Assembly (NCBI GenBank): GCA_938018005.1
Contig: CALIJG010000001.1
Location: forward strand, 20,933-84,932
Source of the DNA: an uncultured Candidatus Saccharibacteria bacterium
GTDB lineage: Bacteria > Patescibacteriota > Saccharimonadia > Saccharimonadales > Saccharimonadaceae
Reading direction: 5' to 3'
DNA length: 64,000 nucleotides
The notes under the pieces are model-generated. The model was not told the DNA's origin. It was given only the letters and a program-made list of their open reading frames with translations, and did not search any database. This document shows, in pieces, positions 17,051-26,018 of the stretch (position 1 is the first letter of the stretch; each line of letters begins with the position of its first letter). The position numbers and the translations under genes are program-made.

Positions 17051-17755
17051 CTAATCAACAATCCCAAAATCCTGCAGCTGCTGCGCCTCTGCTACTGACC
17101 AATCGGCAATCGCTGTGCGCCGCAGCGCCGCGCAGTACGCCCCCGTGCCAAGCTGCCTGCCAATATCCACCGCCAGGCTGCGAATGTATGTGCCGCTACT
17201 CACCCGCGTGCGAATGACGAGCCGCGGATACTGATACTCCAGCACCTCCAGCGAGTAAATCGTAATGGTGCGCTCTGGCAGCTCCACTTCTTTACCATCA
17301 CGCGCGAGCTTATAAGCCCGCTGACCGTTGATTTTAATGGCGCTAAAGATCGGTGGTCGCTGGCGAATCTGGCCAGTAAAGCGCTGCAGTACTGCATCGA
17401 GCTGCTGACGTGATGGCGGTGCGATGGGCACCTTGGCATCTTCTGGCAGATACGGCGTTATCTCCCCTTCTGGGTCACCTGTGGTGCTGGTTTGGCCCAG
17501 GATGATCGTCGCTTCGTATGTCTTGTCGAGTTTGGTGTAGCGCATGGCATTGCGGCACTCCGTGCCCGTCACCAGCAGCAAAAGGCCCGTTGCAAAGGGG
17601 TCGAGCGTACCACAGTGCCCCACCTTCACCTTTTTGCCAGCTTGCTGGCTCAGCACCCGCCGCACCCGCGCCACCACCCCAAAGCTCGTCATACCAGCTG
17701 GCTTGTCGATATGGAGAATGCGGTTATATGATGAATCAGATGTTTGGTGCGTCAT
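17051..17755 (-). CDS. truB: tRNA pseudouridine(55) synthase
   Basis: The 234-aa enzyme makes pseudouridine 55 in the T-loop of tRNAs. Motifs are HIDKPAGMTSFGVVARVRR, KVGHCGTLDPFATGLLLL (catalytic Asp in TLDP), KTYEATIILG and SGTYIRSLAVDIG. It has no PUA extension, so it is on the short side. TATACT sits six bases before the ATG, implying a leaderless message. Confidence 0.96.
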   Translation of the reverse strand: MTHQTSDSSYNRILHIDKPAGMTSFGVVARVRRVLSQQAGKKVKVGHCGTLDPFATGLLLLVTGTECRNAMRYTKLDKTYEATIILGQTSTTGDPEGEITPYLPEDAKVPIAPPSRQQLDAVLQRFTGQIRQRPPIFSAIKINGQRAYKLARDGKEVELPERTITIYSLEVLEYQYPRLVIRTRVSSGTYIRSLAVDIGRQLGTGAYCAALRRTAIADWSVAEAQQLQDFGIVD

Positions 17756-17783
17756 GTGGTTAGTATAGCATGATGGAACAAAA

Positions 17784-17804
17784 AACCAGCCGTGGTAGCT
17801 GGTT
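17784..17804 (-). terminator. Rho-independent terminator
   Basis: AACCAGC (17784-17790) pairs with GCTGGTT (17798-17804). On the minus strand it is followed by TTTTTTG, just past the gene ending at 17840. Confidence 0.7.
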
Positions 17805-17839
17805 CTCTGGGTGTTTTTATATTGCTAGGGTGGTAACCC

Positions 17840-19384
17840 CTACTTCTCCGGTACGTGGAATTGCGATGGGTTGGCTTGGTCTTTCTTGGCCTTAGCCTCA
17901 GATTGGAGCGCAGCATCGAGCTGGGCCATGGGGTTGTCGGCATCAGGGCCCGGCAGTGGTGGCACACCTGGTGGCAATGGTGGCAAGCTGGAGAAATCTG
18001 GCATTGGTGGCAGCGGTGGCAAGGCTGGCCCTTCGGCATCATCAGTTGGCGCGGTGCGGTGCTTGGCATCGAGATCGGCCAGGGTTTCTTTGCCAGTTGG
18101 TGGCGGGAGGATGTCGTCGTTGTGAGCCATTGGCACGCGCGGCATGTCATTCACATTGGGGACAGTTGGCTCATGGTCGAGTGCTGCCGTGGCGGCGTTG
18201 AGCGGCGCTTGGCTACCCGGTGTGTCGTCACTGTCGAGGTAGCGCCCACCCTTGTGCGAGAGGATGGTCTTGTTGCGGCCATTCTCACGCTCGCGGCGCT
18301 TGTCATCGGCTGCTTGCTTGGTCGTAGCATTGAGTGTACCACCCAGGCTTGGCTCACTCAGCGGCGTCTCAATGGGCTGACGCCAGGGCTCGGCGCTGCT
18401 GTTGCGCCCCGATGAGCGCCGTGGGGCTGGTATGGGCTCAGGCTGTGGGTTATTCTTGGCCAGTTGCTGGGCTAGCTCAGCTTCGTCAGCGTCAGTCTGG
18501 CTTAGCTTTTTTTTTCCAGCCTCAGCGTTGTGCGAGATGACGAGTGACTTATCTTTGTTATTTGCCTGAGCAGGCTTCTTGCTGGCCGGCTTAGCAGGCA
18601 TTGGGCCTGCAGCGAGCTGCTTGGCCTCGGCGAGCTTGGCCGCAATCAGCTGCTGGTCACCTCCAGCACTCATCAGTTGTGCGGCGAGGGTCATAACACG
18701 CGAAGTGGTCTTTTCGTTGCTAAAGCGCTCGGTGGCCGCTACAATGCCGGTCAAAAAGGCTGTGGCAATATGCTTGTCGAGGAGCGGCTGCTCATCATCC
18801 GTACTATCAAAGCCCTGAGCGAGGCTGGCCGCGAGCTCACTATAGCTGCTAGCCTGAGGATCCGTCCAGACGATATTACCCAACGTACCTGGCGCATCGA
18901 TGTGCAGCGCCGCCACTGGCGACTCGCGCAGAATACGGCCATGCCCCTTGAGCGCTGGGTCAAGGTCATCCTCGCTGCGCACACCGATCGTCACAACAAA
19001 CTGCACATTGTAATCGCCCTGGCTAAATTCCAAATCACTCTGGCTAATCGTCGCGCGATACGGCGTGATGAAAATCTTAACAAGGTCGCCATCGAGCTTG
19101 TAGCGCAAATGGTCGGCCTTTTCCTTATCAAGGGCAATGATGAAATCTCGCAGACTATCCACCGTGCTCTCAAAGGTACGCTCTGGCTCAAGGAAGCCCA
19201 CTGCCGTTGGCACATCCCCACTAAAGACGGCTGTGGCGTGCTTGTCGAGCTTGTTGAGCAAAAGCGTCAACCCCAGTGCTGCACTCAGCTCATCTACCGT
19301 GGGGTGGGCGTTGACCGCCACCAAAATATTATTACTCTCACCTAGTTTGTCGATGATTTGTTGCCGCACCTTTATCTCGTCCAT
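17840..19384 (-). CDS. DHH-phosphoesterase-like protein with degenerate motif and Pro-rich tail
   Basis: A 514-aa protein. Its N-terminal 250 residues resemble a DHH/DHHA1 phosphoesterase (NNILVAVNAHPTVDELSAALGLTLLL, then VAALHIDAPGTLGNIVWTDPQASS and TAFLTGIVAATERFSN). The usual metal-binding DxD of the first motif is replaced by HPTVDE, and a DHH triad is not seen, so catalysis is doubtful. The C-terminal half is low complexity, ending in a Pro/Leu-rich tract (PPLPPMPDFSSLPPLPPG). ATG 19384 or TTG 19408 may start it. It may be a binding or scaffold protein. Confidence 0.7.
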   Translation of the reverse strand: MDEIKVRQQIIDKLGESNNILVAVNAHPTVDELSAALGLTLLLNKLDKHATAVFSGDVPTAVGFLEPERTFESTVDSLRDFIIALDKEKADHLRYKLDGDLVKIFITPYRATISQSDLEFSQGDYNVQFVVTIGVRSEDDLDPALKGHGRILRESPVAALHIDAPGTLGNIVWTDPQASSYSELAASLAQGFDSTDDEQPLLDKHIATAFLTGIVAATERFSNEKTTSRVMTLAAQLMSAGGDQQLIAAKLAEAKQLAAGPMPAKPASKKPAQANNKDKSLVISHNAEAGKKKLSQTDADEAELAQQLAKNNPQPEPIPAPRRSSGRNSSAEPWRQPIETPLSEPSLGGTLNATTKQAADDKRRERENGRNKTILSHKGGRYLDSDDTPGSQAPLNAATAALDHEPTVPNVNDMPRVPMAHNDDILPPPTGKETLADLDAKHRTAPTDDAEGPALPPLPPMPDFSSLPPLPPGVPPLPGPDADNPMAQLDAALQSEAKAKKDQANPSQFHVPEK

Positions 19385-19573
19385 AACTCCTACTTTTGCC
19401 TTACCCAAAACTCCATCTATCCTACCATAAGTAATTTCGTTTCGTCAATGGCAAGTCACAATTAACAGAGGTAGTCATGCGAAGTATAGCACCTTTCTTT
19501 GTGCAAAAATTCCCAAAATGTGTAATCCTTATATCTCACACTATTCCGTAACAGTTACCCTAGCCTACATGCA

Positions 19574-19599
19574 AAAACACCTCTCCCTCGAGGTGTTTT
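19574..19599 (-). terminator. Rho-independent terminator of rpsT
   Basis: AAAACACCTC (19574-19583) pairs with GAGGTGTTTT (19590-19599), 24 bases past the rpsT stop; T-rich on the minus strand. Confidence 0.75.
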
Positions 19600-19622
19600 G
19601 GTATATGCTCGTGCCTATTGCC

Positions 19623-19877
19623 TTACGCAAGCTTGACGCCAGCAGCCTTGGCAGCCTTGGCGAGCGATGCCTTGCGGCGGCTCGCGGTGTTTTTCTTGAG
19701 CAAACCCTTCTTGACGGCTTTGTCAAGTTCGCTCTGGGCCTGGCTCAGGGCAGCAGCGCTTGGCTCAGCAACGAAGGCCTTGGTGCTAGCCTTGATAGCG
19801 CGCTTGGTAGCAATGTTGCGCTGGCGGCGAGTAGCCGTTTGCTTCATGCGTTTGACAGCTGATTTGATGATGGGCAT
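19623..19877 (-). CDS. rpsT: 30S ribosomal protein S20
   Basis: The 84-aa basic, helical protein binds 16S rRNA early in small-subunit assembly. MPIIKSAVKRMKQTATRRQRN and the C-terminal KKNTASRRKASLAKAAKA are typical of S20. The ATG follows AGAGGAAA. Confidence 0.95.
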   Translation of the reverse strand: MPIIKSAVKRMKQTATRRQRNIATKRAIKASTKAFVAEPSAAALSQAQSELDKAVKKGLLKKNTASRRKASLAKAAKAAGVKLA

Positions 19878-20006
19878 TAATTTCCTCTATCGCTTGTTAT
19901 TATGGGTTAGTACTACAATCAAGCGCTCATTATAAGGCATGGCGCAGGATTTGTAAAGAGCCGAGCCACCACGGGGCTACTGGCGCTCGCTCTTTTGTGA
20001 CATAAA

Positions 20007-20948
20007 CTACCGCCCCGCCACCGCAAATAAGAAGCTCTCCACTGCATCCCACGGTGGTATGCCTGTCGTCTTCATGTCGGCATCAAGCTGGGCAGCGCGC
20101 TGGGTGAGGGTGCGAATATCAGCTGGCGCAACCTGCCTGGTGAGCGGCTTGGTTTTTTTGACGACGTAGGGGTGGAGCGAGAGCTCTCGCGCAATCTCTG
20201 CCTCCCCTGCCTCACCATAGCATGCAATCGCCGCCAGCTGAGCCCACTGCGCCCAAATAAGCGCCGCAGTTTGGTATGGATCATGACTCAGGCGCAGCTC
20301 ATCTAAGGCAGCTCGCAAAGCTGGACCTCGGCGCTCTACTGCGAGGGTCACAATATCAAAGACTGAGAACTCACGGGCTGGTGGCAACACGGTGGCAATT
20401 GCATCATCGGTAACGGCTTCGAGCTGAGCCAACGCGTCGATGGCGTGCGCCAGCTGCAGCTGGTCGATCGACCCACCATATCCCTTTTCATCCGGTATCA
20501 GAGCTCGCTCTACCATACTGCGCACATGCGCTGAGCTCAGCGACACACCGCGTGCATTGGCGAGCTGGCGCAGCCACCGCTCGGCGGCAGGACGCTGCCG
20601 GTCGGTCAGTGGGTCAGCAGCGATGATAGTCGCGGCTTTGCTTAGTGCTTTGTACGTTTTGGTGCGCTTATCGAGCCCTGGCTCTACCAGCACAAGCGTC
20701 GTCTCATCAGGAATATCATGTGCCCACTGGCCAAGCTGCTCCCAGAGGTCTGGGCGCTCAGACAGGCGTCGCAGCACAACAAGCCGCTGCGCCGCAAAGA
20801 GCGACACGCCGCGCACCAACTCAGTCAAGCCCGCGGCATCAAGCTGCTGAGTATCGATGTGTTCTGCTGGCACTGGCGCGTGCTGAGTGATCTTCGCCAG
20901 CTCTTGCTCTGCTACGTAGCTATTCTTCCCCACGATGAGATAAAGCAT
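20007..20948 (-). CDS. holA: DNA polymerase III delta subunit
   Basis: The 313-aa clamp-loader subunit opens the sliding clamp. The N-terminus MLYLIVGKNSYVAEQEL, the TTLVLVEPGLDKRTKTYKAL segment and the C-terminal YQTAALIWAQWAQL region are characteristic. Length is normal. It starts three bases after the mutM stop, at the end of a four-gene run (HAD hydrolase, membrane protein, mutM, holA). Confidence 0.9.
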   Translation of the reverse strand: MLYLIVGKNSYVAEQELAKITQHAPVPAEHIDTQQLDAAGLTELVRGVSLFAAQRLVVLRRLSERPDLWEQLGQWAHDIPDETTLVLVEPGLDKRTKTYKALSKAATIIAADPLTDRQRPAAERWLRQLANARGVSLSSAHVRSMVERALIPDEKGYGGSIDQLQLAHAIDALAQLEAVTDDAIATVLPPAREFSVFDIVTLAVERRGPALRAALDELRLSHDPYQTAALIWAQWAQLAAIACYGEAGEAEIARELSLHPYVVKKTKPLTRQVAPADIRTLTQRAAQLDADMKTTGIPPWDAVESFLFAVAGR

Positions 20949-20951
20949 CGG

Positions 20952-21833
20952 CTACTCCCCCACTTTCACCTGGCACACTGGACAAATATGCGTCCCGCGG
21001 CCTGCCACGCGAATCTTCATAATCTCTACATCAGGGTGGCGCGGGCAGGGCTGCCCCTCACGCCGAAATACCTGCGCAAAGGCCAGGTAGCTCCCCTTCT
21101 TACCTTCAGCATCGACGTAATTGCGGTCGGTGCTGCCACCTTTGTCGATACTGAGCTGTAGCACTTGCCGAATATGGGTAAAGAGCGCGACAAGCTGCTC
21201 ATCATCCACCATACGCACCCGCGTGGCGGGGTGGAGCTGCGTCATCCATAGCGATTCATCGGCATAGATATTCCCCACGCCAGCGATGGTGGTTTGGTCA
21301 AGGATGGCCGCCTTCATAGTTGTGCCGTTCCGCCGGCGGATACGCGTGATAAACTGCGCCGCCGTAGTATGCGGGTCAAGCGGCTCGGGCCCGACTTTTT
21401 GCATAAAGGGCAGCTGCGCCACCTCTGGTGTAGGATAGAGCTTCATCCAGCCAAATTTGCGCAGGTCGTTAAAGTACAAATGCGCGCCATCCGCAAAGGT
21501 CAGCGCTACCCGCGTTAAGCGGTCGGGTAGTTCATGAAGAAAGCTATCGTTTGGGTGGCCACCGCCCCAGCGCTCCTCACCAACGAAGAGCAGCTGGCCC
21601 GTCATTTTCAGGTGCACCACCAGTGTGTAATTGGTGCTCAGGCGAATCAGCAATACCTTAGCGCGGCGCTCTACCGCCGTGATCGTTGCGCCATGGAGAA
21701 AGTGCGCCACTGCCGCAGGGTCGTTGGGAAAGCTCTTAGGCGAGTCGTACACTGTACTTGCCACAATCTGCTTTCCCACCACCAAGCGAGCTAAGCTCGT
21801 ACGAATCGTCTCAACTTCGGGAAGCTCAGGCAT
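20952..21833 (-). CDS. mutM: Formamidopyrimidine-DNA glycosylase
   Basis: The 293-aa bifunctional glycosylase/lyase removes 8-oxoguanine. The start must be ATG 21833, because Pro2 of MPELPEVETI is the nucleophile; a GTG two codons earlier would bury it. The helix-two-turn-helix region (DQTTIAGVGNIYADESLW) is intact. The C-terminal zinc finger is Cys263-x2-His266 then Cys284-x2-Cys287, so the usual second Cys is replaced by His, which can still bind zinc. The start overlaps the upstream gene by eight bases. Confidence 0.96.
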   Translation of the reverse strand: MPELPEVETIRTSLARLVVGKQIVASTVYDSPKSFPNDPAAVAHFLHGATITAVERRAKVLLIRLSTNYTLVVHLKMTGQLLFVGEERWGGGHPNDSFLHELPDRLTRVALTFADGAHLYFNDLRKFGWMKLYPTPEVAQLPFMQKVGPEPLDPHTTAAQFITRIRRRNGTTMKAAILDQTTIAGVGNIYADESLWMTQLHPATRVRMVDDEQLVALFTHIRQVLQLSIDKGGSTDRNYVDAEGKKGSYLAFAQVFRREGQPCPRHPDVEIMKIRVAGRGTHICPVCQVKVGE

Positions 21834-22362
21834 GAGCACACTCCATTGCCCAGATCATCGCCACAAAAAGCGAAAAATAAATCGCCTGCCCCACCAACAT
21901 AATATAACGATGCCACGGCTTAGCAAAGAAGTAGCAGCCAAGAATAATGGCCTGGCACACCATAGCACCACTCGTCACCACCCGCACCACCGGATGAGTA
22001 TCGCTCAGCAGGACAAGCGCCTCAATGATCGTTATAACTGGTATACAGCCCCACGCTGCAATGTTATGGACCAAGGTGCGCCGCTGGCTCACGCCAAATG
22101 GTACTAATCCCATCACACAAAAGTTAAGGCTCACGACAAGAAGGAGTAGCTGCATCGCTCGTGGCAATGCCGACTGCACAGCCCACAGTGCAAGGCTCAG
22201 GCCAGTCAGTGGCAAGAGGATTTTGCCCGCAATTACCGTCCTCGTCCGCTGCTCAATATGCATACTGAGCGTCTTGCCAAGCTGCGGCGGCACCATCCAT
22301 AGTGTGTAGACAAGCAGCACAAGCAAACAACCGGCCATCAGCCCAAGCCACACGGGTGTCAT
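21826..22362 (-). CDS. Multi-pass membrane protein of unknown function
   Basis: A 178-aa protein with about five or six hydrophobic helices (for example LGLMAGCLLVLLVYTLWMV, LLPLTGLSLALWAV, LLLLVVSLNFCVMGLV, IPVITIIEALVLL). There is no known catalytic motif. The ATG at 22362 shares its A with the TGA of the HAD gene, so translation is coupled; a GTG one codon upstream is an alternative. Cotranscription with a hydrolase, mutM and holA gives no clear hint of role. Confidence 0.72.
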   Translation of the reverse strand: MTPVWLGLMAGCLLVLLVYTLWMVPPQLGKTLSMHIEQRTRTVIAGKILLPLTGLSLALWAVQSALPRAMQLLLLVVSLNFCVMGLVPFGVSQRRTLVHNIAAWGCIPVITIIEALVLLSDTHPVVRVVTSGAMVCQAIILGCYFFAKPWHRYIMLVGQAIYFSLFVAMIWAMECAHA

Positions 22363-22937
22363 CACTCCCCCAGCAGCTCCTCAAGCTCGGCCATTGTGCG
22401 GCGATTGGCTGTGTGGAGAATAGCACGCATGCCAGCAGCTTCAGCCCCAGAGCAGTTGTCCAGCCGGTCGTCGATCATCACGCACCGGCCAGGCGGCACA
22501 CCGAGCCGATCTGCCGCCAGCTCGAAGGCTTCGCGGCTTGGCTTGGCAACGTGCTCGGCATACGAGAGCACTACAGTATCAAAGAGCTCGCGCAGCTCAT
22601 CAGGAGTAAACAGTCGCTCGATCGTATCGCTCCCCACATTGCTCAGCAACCCCACCTTGATGGCTGGGTGGTGCTGACGCAGCGTGTGGATCATGGCGAT
22701 CAGCTCGCTATTGCGCACATGCACCTGCTCGAGCAATGCCGCTATCTGGGCTGGCGTTTGCTCCGAGAGCCGTGCCACCTCTGTAATAAATTCCTGCCGC
22801 GAGATATAGCCATAGTCCGACTGCTTGTTAACATCTTCTAGCTCGGCCCGGCGATCCGGCGGGCACTGCGCCATCAGCACCTCGATGCTCCCACCATAGA
22901 GCACGCCAAAACAATCAAAAATTACTGCACGAATCAT
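22362..22937 (-). CDS. HAD-superfamily hydrolase
   Basis: A 191-aa haloacid-dehalogenase-like hydrolase. Motif I is FDCFGVLY, with nucleophile Asp9 but Phe instead of the second Asp typical of phosphatases. Motif II is LLSNVGS, motif III AKPSREAFELA and motif IV MIDDRLDNC. The motif I form is common in the subclass I group containing haloacid dehalogenases and YihX-like phosphatases. TATAAT lies seven bases before the ATG, suggesting a leaderless four-gene transcript through holA. Substrate unknown. Confidence 0.87.
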   Translation of the reverse strand: MIRAVIFDCFGVLYGGSIEVLMAQCPPDRRAELEDVNKQSDYGYISRQEFITEVARLSEQTPAQIAALLEQVHVRNSELIAMIHTLRQHHPAIKVGLLSNVGSDTIERLFTPDELRELFDTVVLSYAEHVAKPSREAFELAADRLGVPPGRCVMIDDRLDNCSGAEAAGMRAILHTANRRTMAELEELLGE

Positions 22938-23054
22938 ACGCTCGATTATACCATTGGCAATAGAGTGTGGCTAGCATGAGCTCTTCTTCCCTATTTTCTT
23001 ATCCAATAAATTGTACAAGCAAATCATCATCATTGCTTTTAAGCCCAGCACGCG

Positions 23055-23083
23055 AGGCCGACATACGAGCAAAATGTCGGCCT
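23055..23083. repeat. Perfect 10-bp inverted repeat
   Basis: AGGCCGACAT (23055-23064) and ATGTCGGCCT (23074-23083) form a strong hairpin with a 9-base loop. It lies between the minus-strand genes ending at 23176 and starting at 22937. There is no T-tract, so it may be a factor-assisted terminator, a processing site or a protein-binding site. Confidence 0.6.
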
Positions 23084-23175
23084 ATATAATGTCCCACTCG
23101 ATGGGAATATAAAGCGAAGCAGCATAAGATTGCCAGGGCTACTCGACCCCTAGACATCAGCCGTACAGCGCCTTT

Positions 23176-23781
23176 TTATTGCGTCTTATCAAACATCGGT
23201 GCAAAGCCAGGGATCTGGTTGGCAAAGAGTGCATGAATCTTGGGTACATCGGCCTTCATCGAGCCGGGCGAGCCTTGGCAGCTCGATGTCCAGATGCGCG
23301 TCTTCATCGTGCCGCTCTCCATCGTCTCGAAGGTGTAGAGCCGCCCAGCAGTGGCACACACACCACGCACGTCGTCATCATCCACCGTGCGCGTATCTTG
23401 GATCTGTGCCTTGCTCAGGGCATACACGAGTTGCTCGTAGGCCTGCTGGTTGTTCTCAAACTCTTTGCGGTCGAGCTGCTTGTCTAAGTAGCCCTGATAC
23501 ACCGTATACGTCCGCTTATTGGGCGAAATCTCGATCTGGTACGAGCGGAAGGTCTCATCTGCCACAATTGGCCCACGCACCGTCCAGCGGACACTGTTGG
23601 TCGCGTTGTGCGCCACCACTTGGTCGTAGAAGCTCTCGGCTGATTGCTGCGTGTTGGTGTTGTTCGTCTCCTGGCGAGTCGCCACCATACGGATGACCGA
23701 CGCAACTGCTGCCACCACCAACGAAATCACCAAGATAGTGACAATAATCGGAAAAACTTTTGGCCGCTCGCCTTTATACAT
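23176..23781 (-). CDS. Single-pass membrane-anchored extracytoplasmic protein
   Basis: A 201-aa protein with a short basic N-terminus (MYKGERPKV), one membrane helix (FPIIVTILVISLVVAAVASVIRMV) and an external domain of about 165 residues. The domain contains two Cys (in GVCATAG and SSCQGS) that could form a disulfide. TATTGT lies exactly six bases before ATG 23781 (leaderless pattern), ruling out the upstream in-frame start at 23799. No family recognised. Confidence 0.75.
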   Translation of the reverse strand: MYKGERPKVFPIIVTILVISLVVAAVASVIRMVATRQETNNTNTQQSAESFYDQVVAHNATNSVRWTVRGPIVADETFRSYQIEISPNKRTYTVYQGYLDKQLDRKEFENNQQAYEQLVYALSKAQIQDTRTVDDDDVRGVCATAGRLYTFETMESGTMKTRIWTSSCQGSPGSMKADVPKIHALFANQIPGFAPMFDKTQ

Positions 23782-23852
23782 GAGAGTACAATACCACAAA
23801 GCCTACAAAAACTCAATAGATCCGAGAGTATAATGCGGAAAAATCCCTGTGA

Positions 23853-24977
23853 TTATGCCGCGAGATCGAAGCCAAAGTGCTCGGCAATAGATTGCTGTTG
23901 TTTGGTGTTTTGCGAGTTCTCGGGAGATGGCGCTGCAGCGAGCTTTTGCTCTTGCATCTGCTGCATCAACTGCATAGCAGGCTCCGACTGCTCAAGACGG
24001 CGACCCAGCTCGGCAAGGTTCTCATTCGTCTCACTCTCAATATTGCGATCAGAGAAAAAGCTCCCATAGCCACTAACAAAACGTGCGAGTGATGGGTCAG
24101 CTGCTGCAAGCGCATTATATGCAATATCATCATTTTTGATGCACAGCAAGAACTCCTCTGCTGCAACAGCTCGCACTGTTTCATGCGCTTTTTCGGTATT
24201 GAGAATATCACCGTGTGTCCCAGTATATATCTGGTCTTTACCCATCACGTACTCACCAGTGTCACCCACGCCAGCTTCCAGCACTTCTGTGGTAACGCGG
24301 GTTTCTATGCGCTGCGTGAAGTCACCGTCGCGCGTATCAAGATGCTCGTCAATGCCAAGCTTTTTAACCTCGGTCTTAGTCTTGCCTACTTGATTGTCAA
24401 ATTTCCCTTTCTGGTTGACATGGATCGAGTCGCCCAGGCCATCGATCACATCAAGCGCCGCAAGCCGCGAGTCACCCTCCCCAGCCAAACGATCAGCTGT
24501 CGATGCATCAAGCTGATTATATACCTTGCGTGCACTCGTCCGGCGGCCATTTAGCAAGTGATCGCCTTCATCCTCAGGAGTAAGTGGCTCATACTGCTTA
24601 GCTGGCAGAGCACTATCCTTCTCTGCCTCATTAGGTTCGCCAGTCTTGCTCACGTCCCAGTAGAAGCGATTTGTCGCCATCTCATCAGGGTTCTCTCGCT
24701 TATGGGCTTGGGGAGTGCCATACAGCGCACCCACCTGCGCGGCAAGGTCATTCATCCGCGGGTCGCTATTCTCTTGCGTAGCAGTATCTGTTTTGTCAAA
24801 GGTACTGCTGGGCGCGCTGTTGCCGCCAAGGCCGGCGTAGAGACTATTAACAGCAGCTTTATTTTCGGCTTGTTGCTGCGTGGCTGTTTTGTCATATCCT
24901 TTGCGGCGCTGCTTCCCCTTGAGCTCCCATAGCTGATCTGGGCTCAAATCTCTACCGTTTGGTGGCATTAAGGTCAT
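23853..24977 (-). CDS. Orphan soluble protein, 374 aa
   Basis: A highly charged protein rich in Asp, Glu, Lys, Gln and Asn, without signal peptide or membrane segment. The first 140 residues look disordered (KTATQQQAENKAAVNSLYAG); residues about 140-300 look folded (RTSARKVYNQLDASTADRLAG, AHETVRAVAAEEFLLCIKNDD). The C-terminus is Gln/Ala-rich. ATG 24977 follows CGGAGAT. It lies next to the orphan at 25124. No family recognised. Confidence 0.72.
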   Translation of the reverse strand: MTLMPPNGRDLSPDQLWELKGKQRRKGYDKTATQQQAENKAAVNSLYAGLGGNSAPSSTFDKTDTATQENSDPRMNDLAAQVGALYGTPQAHKRENPDEMATNRFYWDVSKTGEPNEAEKDSALPAKQYEPLTPEDEGDHLLNGRRTSARKVYNQLDASTADRLAGEGDSRLAALDVIDGLGDSIHVNQKGKFDNQVGKTKTEVKKLGIDEHLDTRDGDFTQRIETRVTTEVLEAGVGDTGEYVMGKDQIYTGTHGDILNTEKAHETVRAVAAEEFLLCIKNDDIAYNALAAADPSLARFVSGYGSFFSDRNIESETNENLAELGRRLEQSEPAMQLMQQMQEQKLAAAPSPENSQNTKQQQSIAEHFGFDLAA

Positions 24978-25123
24978 AAGGGATATCTCCGTGAGTGTGT
25001 TGTTATTGGTTTGTTACACAATAGAACCTCCCGCAAGAAAAGTCAAGCCAGCATAGCCTAGCGTATTTCCATACCGAGCTACTGTGCGTATGCAGAGTGG
25101 GAGAGTAGATACGTGTCCGTCCG

Positions 25124-25924
25124 CTAGGCCGCACGAACGAGTGTTGTTTCGTTATTATCGCGAGCAGAATCATCCTGAGCTTCGCGTGCACTCACTTCGG
25201 CAGCATCTGTGCCACCCCACTCATTCAAGTACACTGTTGGTTCGCCGTTTGCTGCGTGATGGCTGAGTATTTTGCCCGTTACAATTGGTGATTTACCATC
25301 GTAGCAATCGATATGATACACCGCTTCGCCACCCTGCTCTACCTCTATAGTGACGACGATGCGTGCATCGATCGCTGCGGGCAAGATGCCCATCTCGGTC
25401 AACTTTTTGTGTGTCTTTGGTGTGTATTGATACACATCGGTCACTCGAGCCTCATACGGCTCGCCACCCACATCACAGCAGACCACTCGCCAATCGGCCG
25501 GGTTCATCGAGTCGAACCGAGAGTGGTCAAATGCAACCAGATCTCCCTGTGGGCTATACAAAAAACCAAAAGTTGGCACTGTTTTTTGCTCTAGCTTTTG
25601 CAGCGCGGCGCAGGTTTTTTCTGCAGGCAGATTTCGTCCATAGATCTCAGCCCGTCTTGCTTCTCGCAAGAGATGCTCAATCCTTGCCTCCTGCTGCATT
25701 CGCCGCTCCATCTCCGCCTCAGTCAAGGGCTGCAATTCACCACTCGCCTGGGCTGCTTCGACGATAGCACTGCGCATGGCGTGGTAGCTGGTGGGATGTT
25801 GCTCGGGGCTGTAGCGACCTACGCTATCGACATACGCTGGTAGCTCATTTGGGTTAGGCAGCTCAAGGCCACTACACGCTCCACCACGAGGAAATGATGT
25901 ATCTACTACTTCGCGCTGTTCCAT
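25124..25924 (-). CDS. Orphan soluble protein, 266 aa
   Basis: A soluble protein with a helical segment (EAEMERRMQQEARIEHLLREARR) and a C-terminal beta-rich part (RVVCCDVGGEPYEARVTDVYQYTP, ARIVVTIEVEQGGEAVYHIDCY). ATG 25924 follows GAGG; a GTG/ATG pair slightly upstream is less likely. No signal peptide is visible. The upstream gap carries one ACCTCTGTT motif (25998-26006). Function unknown. Confidence 0.72.
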   Translation of the reverse strand: MEQREVVDTSFPRGGACSGLELPNPNELPAYVDSVGRYSPEQHPTSYHAMRSAIVEAAQASGELQPLTEAEMERRMQQEARIEHLLREARRAEIYGRNLPAEKTCAALQKLEQKTVPTFGFLYSPQGDLVAFDHSRFDSMNPADWRVVCCDVGGEPYEARVTDVYQYTPKTHKKLTEMGILPAAIDARIVVTIEVEQGGEAVYHIDCYDGKSPIVTGKILSHHAANGEPTVYLNEWGGTDAAEVSAREAQDDSARDNNETTLVRAA

Positions 25925-26018
25925 GCCCAACCTCTATTCTGTTTTGCTTGTGATGGCCCAGATTATACACCATTACCAGTGGTTTGTCTATAGTCTGACC
26001 TCTGTTCGGTCGGTGTTC

